64,000 bases of DNA from Propionibacteriaceae bacterium. Lineage in GTDB: Bacteria > Actinomycetota > Actinomycetes > Propionibacteriales > Propionibacteriaceae. The notes below the pieces were generated by a model. That model was not told where the DNA came from. It worked only from the letters and a program-made list of their open reading frames with translations, and did no database searches. Below are positions 51,878 through 61,629 of the stretch, in pieces. The stretch covers positions 372,001-436,000 of the forward strand of contig JAFKJK010000007.1 of assembly GCA_017306015.1 (NCBI GenBank), written 5' to 3'. Position 1 is the stretch's first letter, and every line of letters starts with the position of its first letter. A program made the translations under genes and the position numbers.

Positions 51878-53212
51878 TCACAGCACCTTCGGCAACGTAT
51901 TGCCGGCCTCGATGATTCCCCTGCGCATGTCCACGCGACTAAGTAGTACCCCTCCGATGACGAAGAACGCCGCGAGGGCGATCAGCGCCAGCCGGTAGGA
52001 GAGGGTGAACTGGAACACCAGGGCGAAGGTCAGGGTGCCCAGCCAGCTCGTGCCGCGCTCCATCGCCTGATAGAAGCTGAAGTACTCCGACTCCCGTCCC
52101 AGCGGGATCAGCTGGCTGTACATCGAGCGCGACAGCGCCTGCGTCCCGCCCATCACGACGCCGATGGCGGCGCCGAGCCCGAACAGGCCGACGACCGAGC
52201 CGGACGGGATCACGAAGCCCACCAGCACCACGACCAGCCAGATCGCGATCCCGGTCAGGACCGTCTTCTTCGCACCGATCCGGGCCGCCAGCCGGCCGAA
52301 GCCGAGCGCACCGGCGATGGCGACGAACTGCGTGAGCAGGAACGTGGCCAGGACCAGGCTCTCCTCGATGTGCAGCTCTCGGATCGCGTACACGCTCGAG
52401 GAGACGATCACGGTCTGGATGCCGTCGTTGTAGAACAGGAAGGCCAGCAGGAACATCAGGGTCTGCGGGTAGTGGCGCATCTCGGCGAACGTGGCGGCCA
52501 GCTGCCGGAACGGGTTCCGATGCGCGATCTCGGCCGGCACCTCCCTGGCCACGCCACGCAGCCCCAGCACCGGGATGATCGTGAAGCCCGCCCACCACAG
52601 GCCGGCCGACAGCAGGCACAGCCGCACGGCCATCGCCTTGTCGATGCCGAGGGCCGGGTAGAACGTCACCACGGCGAAGTTGACGGCCAGCAGCAGGCCC
52701 CCGCCGACGTAGCCCCACGCCCAGCCGCGACTGGACACCCGGTCGCGCTCGTCCGGGCCGGCGATCCGGACCAGCATCGAGTCGTAGACGACGACGGACG
52801 CGCCGAAGGCGATCAGGCTGATCACCATCAGCCACGCGCCGAGCTCCCAGTTCGAGCCCATCAGGAAGAACATCAGGGAGCCGGCCGCCGCACCGATCCA
52901 GGCGGTCGCACCGAGCCAACGGTGCGGATGGCGCGACCGGTCGGCGGCCGCACCGACGACCAGCAGGACGACGGCGGAGACCAGGGTGCTGATCGTCGCC
53001 AGCAACGCCGGCAGCGCGCCGGGCAGCACCGGGACGAAGCCCAGCAGCAGCACCGGACGCGAGCACTCGCCGGAGGCGAGGTCGGGGCAGGCGGCATTGG
53101 TCGCGAGGCTGACCAGGTACGGACTGATCAGCACGGTCGCCGTGGTGGTGTAGAAGGCCGAGTTGGCCCAGTCGTACCAGTACCAGGACCGTTGCTGCTT
53201 GGTGCTCTTCAC
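51878..53212 (-). CDS. UMF1-family MFS transporter (Atg22-like)
   Basis: 444 residues from a GTG that overlaps the stop of the phosphodiesterase gene. WYWYDWANSAFYTTTATVLISPYL is diagnostic of the UMF1/Atg22 group, as are YDSMLVRIAGPDERDRVSSRGWAWGYVGGG and GGTQALSRSMYSQLIP. About 12 helices. Likely an efflux transporter; coupling with a glycerophosphodiesterase may hint at lipid-derived solutes, but the substrate is unknown. Confidence 0.9.
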   Translation of the reverse strand: MKSTKQQRSWYWYDWANSAFYTTTATVLISPYLVSLATNAACPDLASGECSRPVLLLGFVPVLPGALPALLATISTLVSAVVLLVVGAAADRSRHPHRWLGATAWIGAAAGSLMFFLMGSNWELGAWLMVISLIAFGASVVVYDSMLVRIAGPDERDRVSSRGWAWGYVGGGLLLAVNFAVVTFYPALGIDKAMAVRLCLLSAGLWWAGFTIIPVLGLRGVAREVPAEIAHRNPFRQLAATFAEMRHYPQTLMFLLAFLFYNDGIQTVIVSSSVYAIRELHIEESLVLATFLLTQFVAIAGALGFGRLAARIGAKKTVLTGIAIWLVVVLVGFVIPSGSVVGLFGLGAAIGVVMGGTQALSRSMYSQLIPLGRESEYFSFYQAMERGTSWLGTLTFALVFQFTLSYRLALIALAAFFVIGGVLLSRVDMRRGIIEAGNTLPKVL

Positions 53213-53997
53213 TGGTTCCCCTCCCACAGGCCACGGTCGACCAGCACCCGTTTGAGCAGGCCGATCTCGTTGGTGACGATCCCGTCGACGCCGAGTTCGA
53301 TCAGCCGGTTCATCTCGGCTTCCTCGTCGACGGTCCAGACGTGGACGGCTCGGCCGGCGCGGTGCGCGGCCGAGATCACGTCCGGCCGCACCAGCCGGGC
53401 GCGGTCGCCGAACACCCGGACGGGGATCTGCAGCACCTGCCCGCTGCCGAACCGGAACCACCGGCCCAGGCCGGCCGCGTACCAGGCCACCTCCCGCGGC
53501 GTCGTCGCGGTCAGGACACCCGGAGCGAGCCGCCGGAACCGGCGCAGCCGTGAGGTGGAGAACGAGGCGACACAGATCCGTTCGCGCAGGGCGGGGTCGG
53601 CCAGCAGCGGCGGAACGGCGGCGACCGACGCGTCGTCCTTGAGGTCGATGTTGAAGCAGGTCGTGGGGAACTCGGCAAGCAGCTCGGAGAGCAGGGGGAT
53701 CGGATCGCTACCGCCGACCCGGACGTCGGCGAGCTCGGCGTAGGTCAGCGAGCCGATGCTGCCGTTGGAGTCGGTCACCCCGCCGAGCTGCGGGTCGTGG
53801 AACGCCACCACCACGCCGTCCGCCGTGGTCCGGACATCGGTCTCCAGGTACCGGTAGCCCTCGGCGACGGCCTGCGCGAAGGCGTACCGGGTGTTCTCCC
53901 GCGGCCGGTCCTCCGGGTTCAGCCATCCGCCGCGATGGGCCATCGCCACGAAGCCTCCGCCGAGGTACGGATGAGCCGATGAGTGCACGGGCGGCAC
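53209..53997 (-). CDS. Glycerophosphodiester phosphodiesterase
   Basis: 262 residues from a GTG at 53997. The GDPD signature is intact: FVAMAHRGGW with catalytic His, PRENTRYAF, YLETDVRTTADGVVVAFHDPQLGGVT with metal ligands and second His, and a late HVWTVDEEAEMNRLIELGVDGIVTNEI. No signal peptide. It releases glycerol 3-phosphate from glycerophosphodiesters. Translationally coupled to the MFS gene downstream (GTGA). Confidence 0.92.
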   Translation of the reverse strand: MPPVHSSAHPYLGGGFVAMAHRGGWLNPEDRPRENTRYAFAQAVAEGYRYLETDVRTTADGVVVAFHDPQLGGVTDSNGSIGSLTYAELADVRVGGSDPIPLLSELLAEFPTTCFNIDLKDDASVAAVPPLLADPALRERICVASFSTSRLRRFRRLAPGVLTATTPREVAWYAAGLGRWFRFGSGQVLQIPVRVFGDRARLVRPDVISAAHRAGRAVHVWTVDEEAEMNRLIELGVDGIVTNEIGLLKRVLVDRGLWEGNQ

Positions 53998-54057
53998 TCT
54001 AGTGGCGTCACCCCGGCTCGGGGGTGGATGACCGGGGACACACCGGCCCGCCGCGGC

Positions 54058-54546
54058 TCAGCGGCAGGAGTCGTCGTCGGGGTGGGCCAGGGCGATCCGC
54101 TCCAGGGGCTCCAGGGCTGCGATGACGAGTTCGAGTTCGTCCGCGTCCAGCCGGGCCAGCAACCCGGCGACGGCCGCGGCCTGCTCCCGCCGGATCGCGG
54201 TCAGCAGCCGGACGCCCTCGGCGGTGATCTCCACCAGGCTCGACCGCGCGTCGTCCGGGCTCGGCCGGCGGGTGACCAGGCCGCGGTCCTCCAGCGCACC
54301 GACCACCCGGGCCACGGCGGGCGGCGCGAACCGCTCCGTCCTGGCCAGGTCGCTGGGACGCTGCGGGCCGTGGCGATGGAGCGTTGCCAGGGTCGAGAAG
54401 TGCCCGGCGGACAGCTCACCGCTGGCGGGACGGATGCGGCGTCCGATCCGCAGCACCGCGGGGGTGAGGCGGCGCGCAACCGCGTCCCGGGCCTCCGCGG
54501 TCGTCGGGACGGCCTGCTCGCCGGCGGATGTGACCGAGCCGCTCAT
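54058..54546 (-). CDS. MarR-family transcriptional regulator
   Basis: 162 residues. [67 protein letters not shown] is the winged HTH with the beta-hairpin wing (DDARS). It is last in a two-gene unit with the drug-efflux type MFS gene, overlapping it by ATGA. It probably represses the unit by binding a palindrome upstream of the exporter. Confidence 0.9.
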   Translation of the reverse strand: MSGSVTSAGEQAVPTTAEARDAVARRLTPAVLRIGRRIRPASGELSAGHFSTLATLHRHGPQRPSDLARTERFAPPAVARVVGALEDRGLVTRRPSPDDARSSLVEITAEGVRLLTAIRREQAAAVAGLLARLDADELELVIAALEPLERIALAHPDDDSCR

Positions 54547-56312
54547 CGATGTCCCTCCTGGTCGGATGCTACCGACCGGGCAGAGGCCAGCACGGCGACG
54601 TCCGGGCTCTCGGCGGTGAGCGCGGCCACGTGCTCGTCGTGGACGAACCGCTTGCCCCGAGCCAGCGATGCCAGAGCTCCCACCAGCGACATCGCCGCGG
54701 CGACCCCGAAGACCACGACCAGGCCGTCATGGAACGGCCCGGAGATCAACTGCGGGAAGAACTCGTGTCCGGTCAGGGCTGCGGCGTCCGCGGGATGGAG
54801 GGACGCCAGCACACCGCTGGGGCCGAGCAGCGACTCGATCGGGTTGTAGCCCAGGAAGGCGGCGAACAGGCTGCCGACCGGCGGCAGCGCGGCGATCTGC
54901 TCGGCGGCGGCCACCGGGACGCCGTGGGCGAGCAGCCCGGCCCGCAGGGTGGTCGGCAGGCTGGCCGACAGCCCGACGATCATCAACGAGAAGAACACGC
55001 CGATCGACAGCGACGAGCCGGCGTTCTGCAGCGTGCCGGTGACCCCGGACGCCGCTCCGCGTTCGCTGGCCGGGACGCTGTTCATGATCGCGGTGCGGTT
55101 CGGGGCACCGAACATTCCCGAGCCGATGCCCGACAGCAGCGACACCACCGCGAACTGCCAGTACTCGAAGTCGACGGGCATGACCAGGTAGAGCAGGAAG
55201 GTGATGGTCACGATCAGCAACCCGACCGAGGCGAATCCCCGCGCACCGAACCGGTCCGACAGGGTTCCCGACACCGGGCCGGCCACCAGGAAGCCGATGG
55301 TGATCGGCAGCATATAGATGCCCGCCCACAGCGGGGTGTCCTCGAAGGCGTAGCCGTGCAGCGGCAGCCAGATCCCTTGCAGCCAGATGATCAGCATGAA
55401 CTGCAGCCCGCCGCGTCCGATCGCCGCCAGCAGGGCGGCCAGGTTGCCGGCGCTGAAGGCCCGGATCCGGAACAGCCTGAGGTCGAGCATGGGCGCCGGG
55501 CTGTGCAATTCGATCAGCACGAACACGCCGAGCAGGGCGACCCCGCCGACGAGTCCGCCCAGGACCCAGGGGCTGGTCCAGCCGGTGGTCTGGCCGCCGT
55601 ACGGCTGGATCCCGTAGGTGATCGCGGTGAGCAGCGCGGTCAGGCCGAGGAAGAACGTGATGTTGCCCGGCCAGTCCAGCCGTCCGGGGTTGCGTTCACC
55701 GGTCTCGTGCAGCGACTTGTACGCCCAGACCGTCCCGATCAGGCCGATCGGGACGGAGACCAGGAACACCGCGCGCCAGTGGACGACAGCCAGTGCCCCG
55801 CCCAGCACCAGCCCGACGAAGCTGCCGGCGATCGCCGCGACCTGGTTGACCCCCATCGCCATCCCTCGCCGGTCCGCCGGAAAGGCGTCGGTGAGGATCG
55901 CGGTCGAGTTGGCGAACAGCATCGCGCCGCCGACCGCCTGGAACAGTCGCCAGCCGATCAGCCAGAGCGCGCCGGCCCCGCCGGTGAACGGGACGGCGGC
56001 ACAGGCGATCGCGCCGATGGTGAACACGACGAAGCCGAGGTTGTAGATCCGGACGCGGCCGTACATATCGCCGAGCCGGCCGAAGCTCACCACGAGCACG
56101 GCCGTGACGAGCAGATAGCCCATGATCATCCAGAGCAGGTAGCTGACGTTGCCGGAGCCCAGCGGGTTCAGCCCGATGCCGGCGAAGATCGCCGGCAGGG
56201 AGATCAGCACGATCGAGCCGTTGATGGTGGCCAGCAGCATGCCGAGGGTCGTGTTGCTGAGGGCGACCCACTTGTAGTTCGGGTGGTCCGAGGTGAGGAA
56301 TGGCTGGCGCAT
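54543..56312 (-). CDS. DHA2-family MFS exporter (EmrB/QacA type, 14 helices)
   Basis: 589 residues from the ATG at 56312; the in-frame start 42 bases upstream is less likely. The N-terminus [35 protein letters not shown], motif [19 protein letters not shown] and motif C-like [20 protein letters not shown] place it in the 14-helix drug:proton antiporter family. Probable role is export of toxic organic compounds, controlled by the overlapping MarR gene. Confidence 0.92.
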   Translation of the reverse strand: MRQPFLTSDHPNYKWVALSNTTLGMLLATINGSIVLISLPAIFAGIGLNPLGSGNVSYLLWMIMGYLLVTAVLVVSFGRLGDMYGRVRIYNLGFVVFTIGAIACAAVPFTGGAGALWLIGWRLFQAVGGAMLFANSTAILTDAFPADRRGMAMGVNQVAAIAGSFVGLVLGGALAVVHWRAVFLVSVPIGLIGTVWAYKSLHETGERNPGRLDWPGNITFFLGLTALLTAITYGIQPYGGQTTGWTSPWVLGGLVGGVALLGVFVLIELHSPAPMLDLRLFRIRAFSAGNLAALLAAIGRGGLQFMLIIWLQGIWLPLHGYAFEDTPLWAGIYMLPITIGFLVAGPVSGTLSDRFGARGFASVGLLIVTITFLLYLVMPVDFEYWQFAVVSLLSGIGSGMFGAPNRTAIMNSVPASERGAASGVTGTLQNAGSSLSIGVFFSLMIVGLSASLPTTLRAGLLAHGVPVAAAEQIAALPPVGSLFAAFLGYNPIESLLGPSGVLASLHPADAAALTGHEFFPQLISGPFHDGLVVVFGVAAAMSLVGALASLARGKRFVHDEHVAALTAESPDVAVLASARSVASDQEGHR

Positions 56313-56385
56313 GCGCCCTCTTCCGGTGCTCTGGGACGGCCCGGGCGGGCTCACGAGGGCGGGGCCCGGCCGCCGGCGTTGGCGA

Positions 56386-56406
56386 AGTTATTCACACATG
56401 ATAACT
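56386..56406. promoter_or_regulatory. Candidate MarR operator
   Basis: AGTTAT and ATAACT form a perfect inverted repeat with a 9-bp spacer in an AT-rich island, 74 bp upstream of the exporter start. It sits between the MarR-exporter unit and divergent pdxY, and could control either. Confidence 0.5.
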
Positions 56407-56492
56407 ACCTGCACCCACAAGGGTATTCCCGTCGATGTTCCGCCCCGGAGTGGGTTGGCACCGCGAGCGGCCACAGGCAGGAGAATGGCAGC

Positions 56493-57347
56493 GTGACCAC
56501 GATCCTCTCCATCCAGTCCTCGGTCGCGTACGGCCACGTCGGCAACAGCGCGGCCACCTTTCCGCTGATGCGGATCGGGGTGGAGGTCTGGCCGGTGATC
56601 ACCGTCCACTTCTCCAACCACACCGGCTACGGCGCGTGGCGCGGGCCGATGCTGTCGCCGTCCGACGTGGCCGACGTCATCCGGGGTATCGACGACCGCG
56701 GCGTCCTGGGTAGCGTGGACGCGGTGCTGTCGGGCTACCAGGGCGCAGCGGAGATGGGGGCACAGGTGCTCAGTGCCGTGGAGCTGGTCAAACAGCGCAA
56801 TCCGGACGCGATCTACTGCTGCGACCCGGTGATCGGCGACGTCGACCGCGGGGTCTACGTGCGTCCGGGGATCCCCGAGTTCATGCGCGACCGGGTGATC
56901 CCCGCAGCCCAGATCGTCACCCCGAACCACTTCGAGCTGGACTTCCTCACCGGCCGGGTCACCACGACCGTCGACGAGGCGCTGGACGCGGCGGACGCGC
57001 TGCGGGCCACCGGGCCGGACGTCGTCCTGGTCACGTCGACGGTGCTGGCGGACAGCGACCCCGACCAGATGCAGATGCTGGTCGACACCGTCCGGGGCTC
57101 GTGGCGGGTGGCCACGCCGAAGCTGGAGCACACGTTCACCGGCTCGGGCGACCTGACCGCCGCGCTGTTCCTCGCCCACTACCTCTCCGGCGGCGATCCG
57201 GCCGCCGCGCTGGGACGGACAGCGGACGCCGTCTACTCCGTCCTCGACGCCACCGCCCGGGCCGGCTCGGCGGAACTCCTGCTGGTGTCCGCGCAGGACC
57301 AGCTGGTGAGCCCGGACCACCACTTCGAGGTGGAGAGGCTGCGGTAG
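56493..57347 (+). CDS. pdxY: Pyridoxal kinase PdxY
   Basis: 284 residues from a GTG with AGGAGA about 9 bp upstream. Ribokinase-fold motifs: ILSIQSSVAYGHVGNSAATFPLMRIG, YCCDPVIGDVDRGVYV, IVTPNHFELDFLTG and the catalytic GSGD at residues 217-220 (GSGDLTAALFLAHYL). PdxY phosphorylates pyridoxal for vitamin B6 salvage. Followed directly by a permease gene 2 bp away. Confidence 0.92.
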   Translation: MTTILSIQSSVAYGHVGNSAATFPLMRIGVEVWPVITVHFSNHTGYGAWRGPMLSPSDVADVIRGIDDRGVLGSVDAVLSGYQGAAEMGAQVLSAVELVKQRNPDAIYCCDPVIGDVDRGVYVRPGIPEFMRDRVIPAAQIVTPNHFELDFLTGRVTTTVDEALDAADALRATGPDVVLVTSTVLADSDPDQMQMLVDTVRGSWRVATPKLEHTFTGSGDLTAALFLAHYLSGGDPAAALGRTADAVYSVLDATARAGSAELLLVSAQDQLVSPDHHFEVERLR

Positions 57348-57349
57348 GC

Positions 57350-58609
57350 ATGGCCGGTGCGGAGATCCTCGCCGCGGTCCTGCTGGTCGCGGTGCTGGTG
57401 TTCGCCGTCGTCCGACCCCGGGGCCTTCCGGAGGCCGTCGTGGCGGTGCCGGCGGCGCTGCTGGTGCTGGTCACCGGCGGAATCGGATGGGACGGTGCGC
57501 TGCAGGAGACCGGGCAGCTGCTGCCGGTCGTCGGCTTCCTCGCCGCCGTCCTCGTGCTCAGCGAGCTCTGCGCCCGCGACGGCCTGTTCGAGTGGGCCGG
57601 CCAGTTCATGGGCCGACGCAGCCGCGGCCAGCCCCAGCGGCTGCTGGTCCTGGTGTTCGCCGTCGCGGCCGTCACCACGACGGTGCTCAGCCTGGACGCG
57701 ACCGTCGTCCTGCTCACCCCGGTGGTCTTCGCCACGGCCGCACGGGTCGGTGTCCGGCCCCGGCCGCACGTCTACGCCTGCACCCACATCGCCAACGGCG
57801 GCTCGCTGCTGCTGCCGGTGTCGAACCTGACCAACCTGCTGGCGATGTCGGCGCTGGGAATCGGCTTCGTCCAGTTCGGCCTGGTGATGCTGCTGCCCTG
57901 GCTGGCCGTGCTGGTCGTGGAGTACCTGGCGTTCCGCTGGTACTTCGCCGGCGACCTCCGGCTGGCCGCCGGTGCCGGGGACGGGTCGGCCGACGACGTG
58001 CCGCTGCCGCGGTTCAGCGCGGCCGTGCTGGCGCTGACGCTCGCCGGCTTCGTGGTCGCCTCGTTCGTGCACGTGGAGGTGGCGTGGGTGGCGGCGGTCG
58101 GCGCCCTGGTGCTCGCCGTCCGCGCCGTGGCGGTCCGGCAGGTCCGCGTCCGCGAGGTGGCCGGCGCGCTCAATCTGCCCTTCCTGGCCTTCGTCCTCGC
58201 GCTGGGGATCGTGGTGAAAGCCGTCGTGGACAACGGCCTGGCCGACCTGATGAGGCACATCGTGCCCGGGGACGACTCGCTGCTGGCGCTGCTCGGCTGG
58301 GCTGCGCTGGCCGCCGTGCTGGCGAACCTGGTGAACAACCTGCCGGCGGTGCTGATCCTGCTGCCGCTGGCTGTCGGCGGGGGAGTGGGGCCCGCTCTCG
58401 CCGTCCTGATCGGCGTGAACGTCGGCCCGAACCTGACCTACGTGGGTTCGTTGGCCACGCTGCTGTGGCGCCGGATCGTGCACGCGCACGACCACGAGGC
58501 GCCGCTGATGGAGTTCACCTGGCTCGGGCTGTTGGCAACGCCGGTGGCGATCGTGGCAGCCGTCCTCGCGCTGTGGGGTTCGGTGCAACTGTTCGGAGGT
58601 GCATTGTGA
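57350..58609 (+). CDS. ArsB/NhaD-like (IT superfamily) permease
   Basis: 419 residues, about 11 helices. LSELCARDGLFEWAGQFMGRRSRG, CTHIANGGSLLLPVSNLTNLLAMSALG and ANLVNNLPAVLILLPLAVGGG...GVNVGPNLTYVGSLATLLW show the paired N-x-x-N and G-x-N motifs of the ArsB/NhaD family. Arsenite, sodium/proton or organic-anion transport are possible. No arsR or arsC is adjacent, which argues against a simple arsenic operon. It overlaps the next gene by GTGA. Confidence 0.85.
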   Translation: MAGAEILAAVLLVAVLVFAVVRPRGLPEAVVAVPAALLVLVTGGIGWDGALQETGQLLPVVGFLAAVLVLSELCARDGLFEWAGQFMGRRSRGQPQRLLVLVFAVAAVTTTVLSLDATVVLLTPVVFATAARVGVRPRPHVYACTHIANGGSLLLPVSNLTNLLAMSALGIGFVQFGLVMLLPWLAVLVVEYLAFRWYFAGDLRLAAGAGDGSADDVPLPRFSAAVLALTLAGFVVASFVHVEVAWVAAVGALVLAVRAVAVRQVRVREVAGALNLPFLAFVLALGIVVKAVVDNGLADLMRHIVPGDDSLLALLGWAALAAVLANLVNNLPAVLILLPLAVGGGVGPALAVLIGVNVGPNLTYVGSLATLLWRRIVHAHDHEAPLMEFTWLGLLATPVAIVAAVLALWGSVQLFGGAL

Positions 58610-59085
58610 AAGTACTGGTCTGGATCGCCGAGGCCACCTGGCCGGCGTGCGTGGACGCGGTGAACGACCTCTTTCCGGACGCCGAGGTGACCCTCCTCGC
58701 CGCCCTGCCAGGGGATTTGGCCGAGCAGGCGTCCGGGGCGCGCACCGGCCTGTGGGGACGGGGGAGTGGCCGCGATCCCGGCGTCCGGGTAACCGAGATC
58801 GCGCGGGAGGCTACGCGGCAGCTGCTGGACGCCGCGTCCCAGCGACTCGGCCGGCCGGCGACGATCGTCCTTCGGGAGGGACGCGTCGAGCGCGAGGTCA
58901 CCGCTGCGGCCGCCGACGCCCACATCCTGGTCCTGGCCCGGGACGGCGACCTGTCCCGCCTCGGCCCGCGCAGCCTCGACCGGCACACCCGCTTCGTCGT
59001 CGACCACGCACCGTGCCGGGTGATGCTCGTGTGGCCCGGGCAGGCTCCGGGGCTGGCGTCCATCCCGCCGCCACCGCCCCGCTGA
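58606..59085 (+). CDS. Universal-stress-protein-like protein
   Basis: 159 residues. The start VKVLVWIAEATWPACVDAVNDLF, the middle ATRQLLDAASQRLGRPATIVLREGRVEREVTAAAADAHILVLARDG and the end HTRFVVDHAPCRVMLVWPG follow the UspA alpha/beta order. The usual G-2x-G-9x-G(S/T) ATP loop is weak, and the tail is proline-rich. It may be a regulatory partner of the permease, whose gene it overlaps. Confidence in the fold is moderate. Confidence 0.65.
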   Translation: MKVLVWIAEATWPACVDAVNDLFPDAEVTLLAALPGDLAEQASGARTGLWGRGSGRDPGVRVTEIAREATRQLLDAASQRLGRPATIVLREGRVEREVTAAAADAHILVLARDGDLSRLGPRSLDRHTRFVVDHAPCRVMLVWPGQAPGLASIPPPPPR

Positions 59086-59145
59086 CGCGAGCGACCAGCT
59101 GGCGGCGGGTACGGGAGCTGACGAGGCGCACGGGAAGGTGAGGCA

Positions 59146-60579
59146 GTGCTGACGATGGGCGTCGTCCGGGGGATCAGCTACGGCCTGTTCGGGCCCCCGG
59201 ACGACTTCGGCCCGGCGGCGAGACGGCTCAACGCGGGTCTGGTCAGGGCCTATGTCTACTGGAACCAGGTCGAGCCCGAACCCGGCCGCCTCGACTGGAC
59301 GAGCGTCGATCGGCTGCTCGAGCAGGTGGCGGACGGGGGCCGGCTCTGGATCACGGTGTGCAGCAGCTCGTCCTGGGCGACCCGCACCCCGGCCACGTTC
59401 CTGCCGCCGTCCCCGCCGCTGGATCCGGCCGCGTACGGGCGGTTCGTCGCAGAGCTCGTCCGCCGCTGCGGCGAGTGGGTGCTCCACTGGCAGTGCGAGA
59501 ACGAGCCGAGCAACACCGGACTGCTCTGGGCGGGCACCGCAGAGGAGTACGCGGCGCTGCTCACCACGTTCGCCGAGGCGGTCCGGTCGGTGCCCGGCGC
59601 GGGACACGTCGTCCTCGGCGGCATCGGCCACGACGCGCTCAGCACCGAGCCCGGCAGTGAGCAGTGGGACTTCTTCGACACGGTGTGCAGCGAGGCCGGG
59701 TCTGCCTTCGACCTGGTGGACGTCCACCTGTACGACGACCCTCGACGGATCACCGGCCACCTCGCCGCGGTCCGGGAACTGCTCGACCGCAACGGCTGCG
59801 ACCAGCCGCTGGTCGTCGGCGAGTACGGAGGCCCGACGTTCTTCGAGTTCCCGGCTGCCGAACAGGCCGTGCAGGCCGCGATGATGGCGGCGTTCGCGCC
59901 GGGCGCCACGCCGCTGGAGCAGGACTCCGCGGGTCCGGACGAGACCCCTGACCGTCGGGCGATGCGCCGGCTGTACGAGCAGCTGGCCGAGCTGCCGGCC
60001 GACCTCCAGCAGTTCCTAGACGGATGCCCACCGGACGTCGCGGCGCGGCGGGACCGGATCGCGTGCCGGGAACTGGTCACCCGCAACGTCATCGTCTTCG
60101 CCGAGGGGATCACGACCACCTGTTACTGGGATCTCGCCCCCGAGATCCCCGACTACTCCGACCCGTACAACATGCTCGGCCTGGTCTCGGCCCGGCTGGC
60201 GCTGCTCGACTTCCGCGACGGGGAACTCGTCGACGCCCAGCCGGCCGCCGGAACCTTCCGCATGCTCGCCGAAGCTCTGGCCGGAGCGACGGCCGTCCGA
60301 CGGATCACCGACGGCCTCGCCACCGGCGTCCATGCCTACGCCGTCGATTTCGGGGGTTCGCCGAAGGCGCTCCAGATCGTGTGGCGGGAGGCCGGCCCGT
60401 TCGCCGGCGACGAGGACGCGCCGACCGCGCTCGACTGGCACTGGCCGCACCACGACCTCCACGCCGCCGACGCCCTCGCGAGCGCGCTCGAACTGACCCG
60501 CAGCGGCGATCGCGTCACCGTGCCGCTGTCCGCGACGCCGCTGCTGCTCAGTTCGACGCCTCTGGCAACGGTGGGGTAG
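59146..60579 (+). CDS. TIM-barrel glycoside hydrolase (GH39/GH5-like)
   Basis: 477 residues from a GTG, or 474 from an ATG nine bases on. Strands alternate as in clan A: LVRAYVYWNQVEPEPGRLDW, LWITVCSS, LHWQCENEPSNTG with likely acid/base Glu, FDLVDVHLY and LVVGEYGGPTFFEF with likely nucleophile Glu. A C-terminal beta domain is suggested by the last 120 residues. No signal peptide. The family and substrate cannot be set without a profile search. Its end overlaps the convergent membrane-protein gene by 32 bp. Confidence 0.75.
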   Translation: MLTMGVVRGISYGLFGPPDDFGPAARRLNAGLVRAYVYWNQVEPEPGRLDWTSVDRLLEQVADGGRLWITVCSSSSWATRTPATFLPPSPPLDPAAYGRFVAELVRRCGEWVLHWQCENEPSNTGLLWAGTAEEYAALLTTFAEAVRSVPGAGHVVLGGIGHDALSTEPGSEQWDFFDTVCSEAGSAFDLVDVHLYDDPRRITGHLAAVRELLDRNGCDQPLVVGEYGGPTFFEFPAAEQAVQAAMMAAFAPGATPLEQDSAGPDETPDRRAMRRLYEQLAELPADLQQFLDGCPPDVAARRDRIACRELVTRNVIVFAEGITTTCYWDLAPEIPDYSDPYNMLGLVSARLALLDFRDGELVDAQPAAGTFRMLAEALAGATAVRRITDGLATGVHAYAVDFGGSPKALQIVWREAGPFAGDEDAPTALDWHWPHHDLHAADALASALELTRSGDRVTVPLSATPLLLSSTPLATVG

Positions 60580-61534
60580 CCCGTCCCGGCGTCCCGTCCG
60601 AGGACGTTGCCGGCCGGGGCTCGGGCGGCACGACCCGCGGCGGGATGGTGAACGACCACAGCTCGACGGTCTGGAAGACCCAGTAGGTCACGAACAGCGC
60701 GAGCAGCACGGCCTCGATCCAGAACACGACCGCGAACCGGTCGTCCACGACGGCGTTCTGCCGTCCGGTCACGGCGAACACCACCACGCCGACAGCGACC
60801 GCCACCAGCATGGCGATCGCGATGCTCCGGTAGATCCGCCGGTAGGCGGCCCCGGAGAGGTCGGCCAGGTCGCCGACGCCGGTCGAGTTCCGCCCGTTGA
60901 TCCAGACCACGATGATCAGCAGCACGAAGAACGAGATGGCCGACGTGTAGTGGGCGTACTGGACGAACACCGGCCGGACGAGCGCGTACGCGCCGGCGTA
61001 CACCACCCACAGCGCGGCCAGGGCCAACACCCCGGTGCGAGTGGAGGGACTCCACGGTGTCGACGAGCGGACCGACCACATCCGCCAGCCGGCGACGAGC
61101 AGCGCCAGCAGGCCGGCCCCGAGGTAGGCCAGCATGTTGGTGTCGATCGCGGTGTCGAACGCTGCCGGGACGCAGTCCCTTCCGGGGACCGGACAGCTGG
61201 GGTCAGCGATCGGGGTCGGCACGAACCCGACCACCGGGATCAGGATGCCGGCGATGTCGAGGAGGCTGTTCTCCGCACCGGGACGCCCCTTCACCGTGAC
61301 CAGCGCCAGCCCCACCGCCAGCAGCGTGGCCACGAAGATGCCCCGCAGGTCGTCGGTGTAGAAGGTCGCCGAGATCGACGGTGGCACCCGTCCCCCGGAC
61401 CGGACGATGTGGACGACCAGTCCCAGCGCGAGCAGCACGCCGATCGTGACGAGGCCGGAGCGCAGCGTCCGGTACGTGTCGAGCGCCGCCTTGTCCTCCA
61501 GGGCCTCCCGGTCGGCTGCTGTCAGGGGCTCCAT
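60548..61534 (-). CDS. Multi-pass membrane protein of unknown function
   Basis: 328 residues from the ATG at 61534 with GGGAG upstream. Seven to eight hydrophobic segments are visible, from [21 protein letters not shown] to [23 protein letters not shown], and a large extracytoplasmic loop contains [15 protein letters not shown] with two Cys. Both termini are polar and the last 30 residues disordered. I do not recognise a family. It could be a sensor-like or small-molecule membrane protein; nothing nearby defines a pathway. Confidence 0.7.
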   Translation of the reverse strand: MEPLTAADREALEDKAALDTYRTLRSGLVTIGVLLALGLVVHIVRSGGRVPPSISATFYTDDLRGIFVATLLAVGLALVTVKGRPGAENSLLDIAGILIPVVGFVPTPIADPSCPVPGRDCVPAAFDTAIDTNMLAYLGAGLLALLVAGWRMWSVRSSTPWSPSTRTGVLALAALWVVYAGAYALVRPVFVQYAHYTSAISFFVLLIIVVWINGRNSTGVGDLADLSGAAYRRIYRSIAIAMLVAVAVGVVVFAVTGRQNAVVDDRFAVVFWIEAVLLALFVTYWVFQTVELWSFTIPPRVVPPEPRPATSSDGTPGRATPPLPEASN

Positions 61535-61629
61535 GGCGTCTCCCTTCCTCGCCCACCCCATTGCAGCGCCTGCAGCGCACGAACGGTCTGGGCATTCCTG
61601 CCCAGACCGCTTCGCCTCACGCGGGAGGG

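Noticed and set aside
57350..58609. Arsenic-resistance operon
   Set aside because: Only the permease resembles ArsB; arsR, arsC and related genes are absent and the neighbours are pdxY and a stress-like protein.
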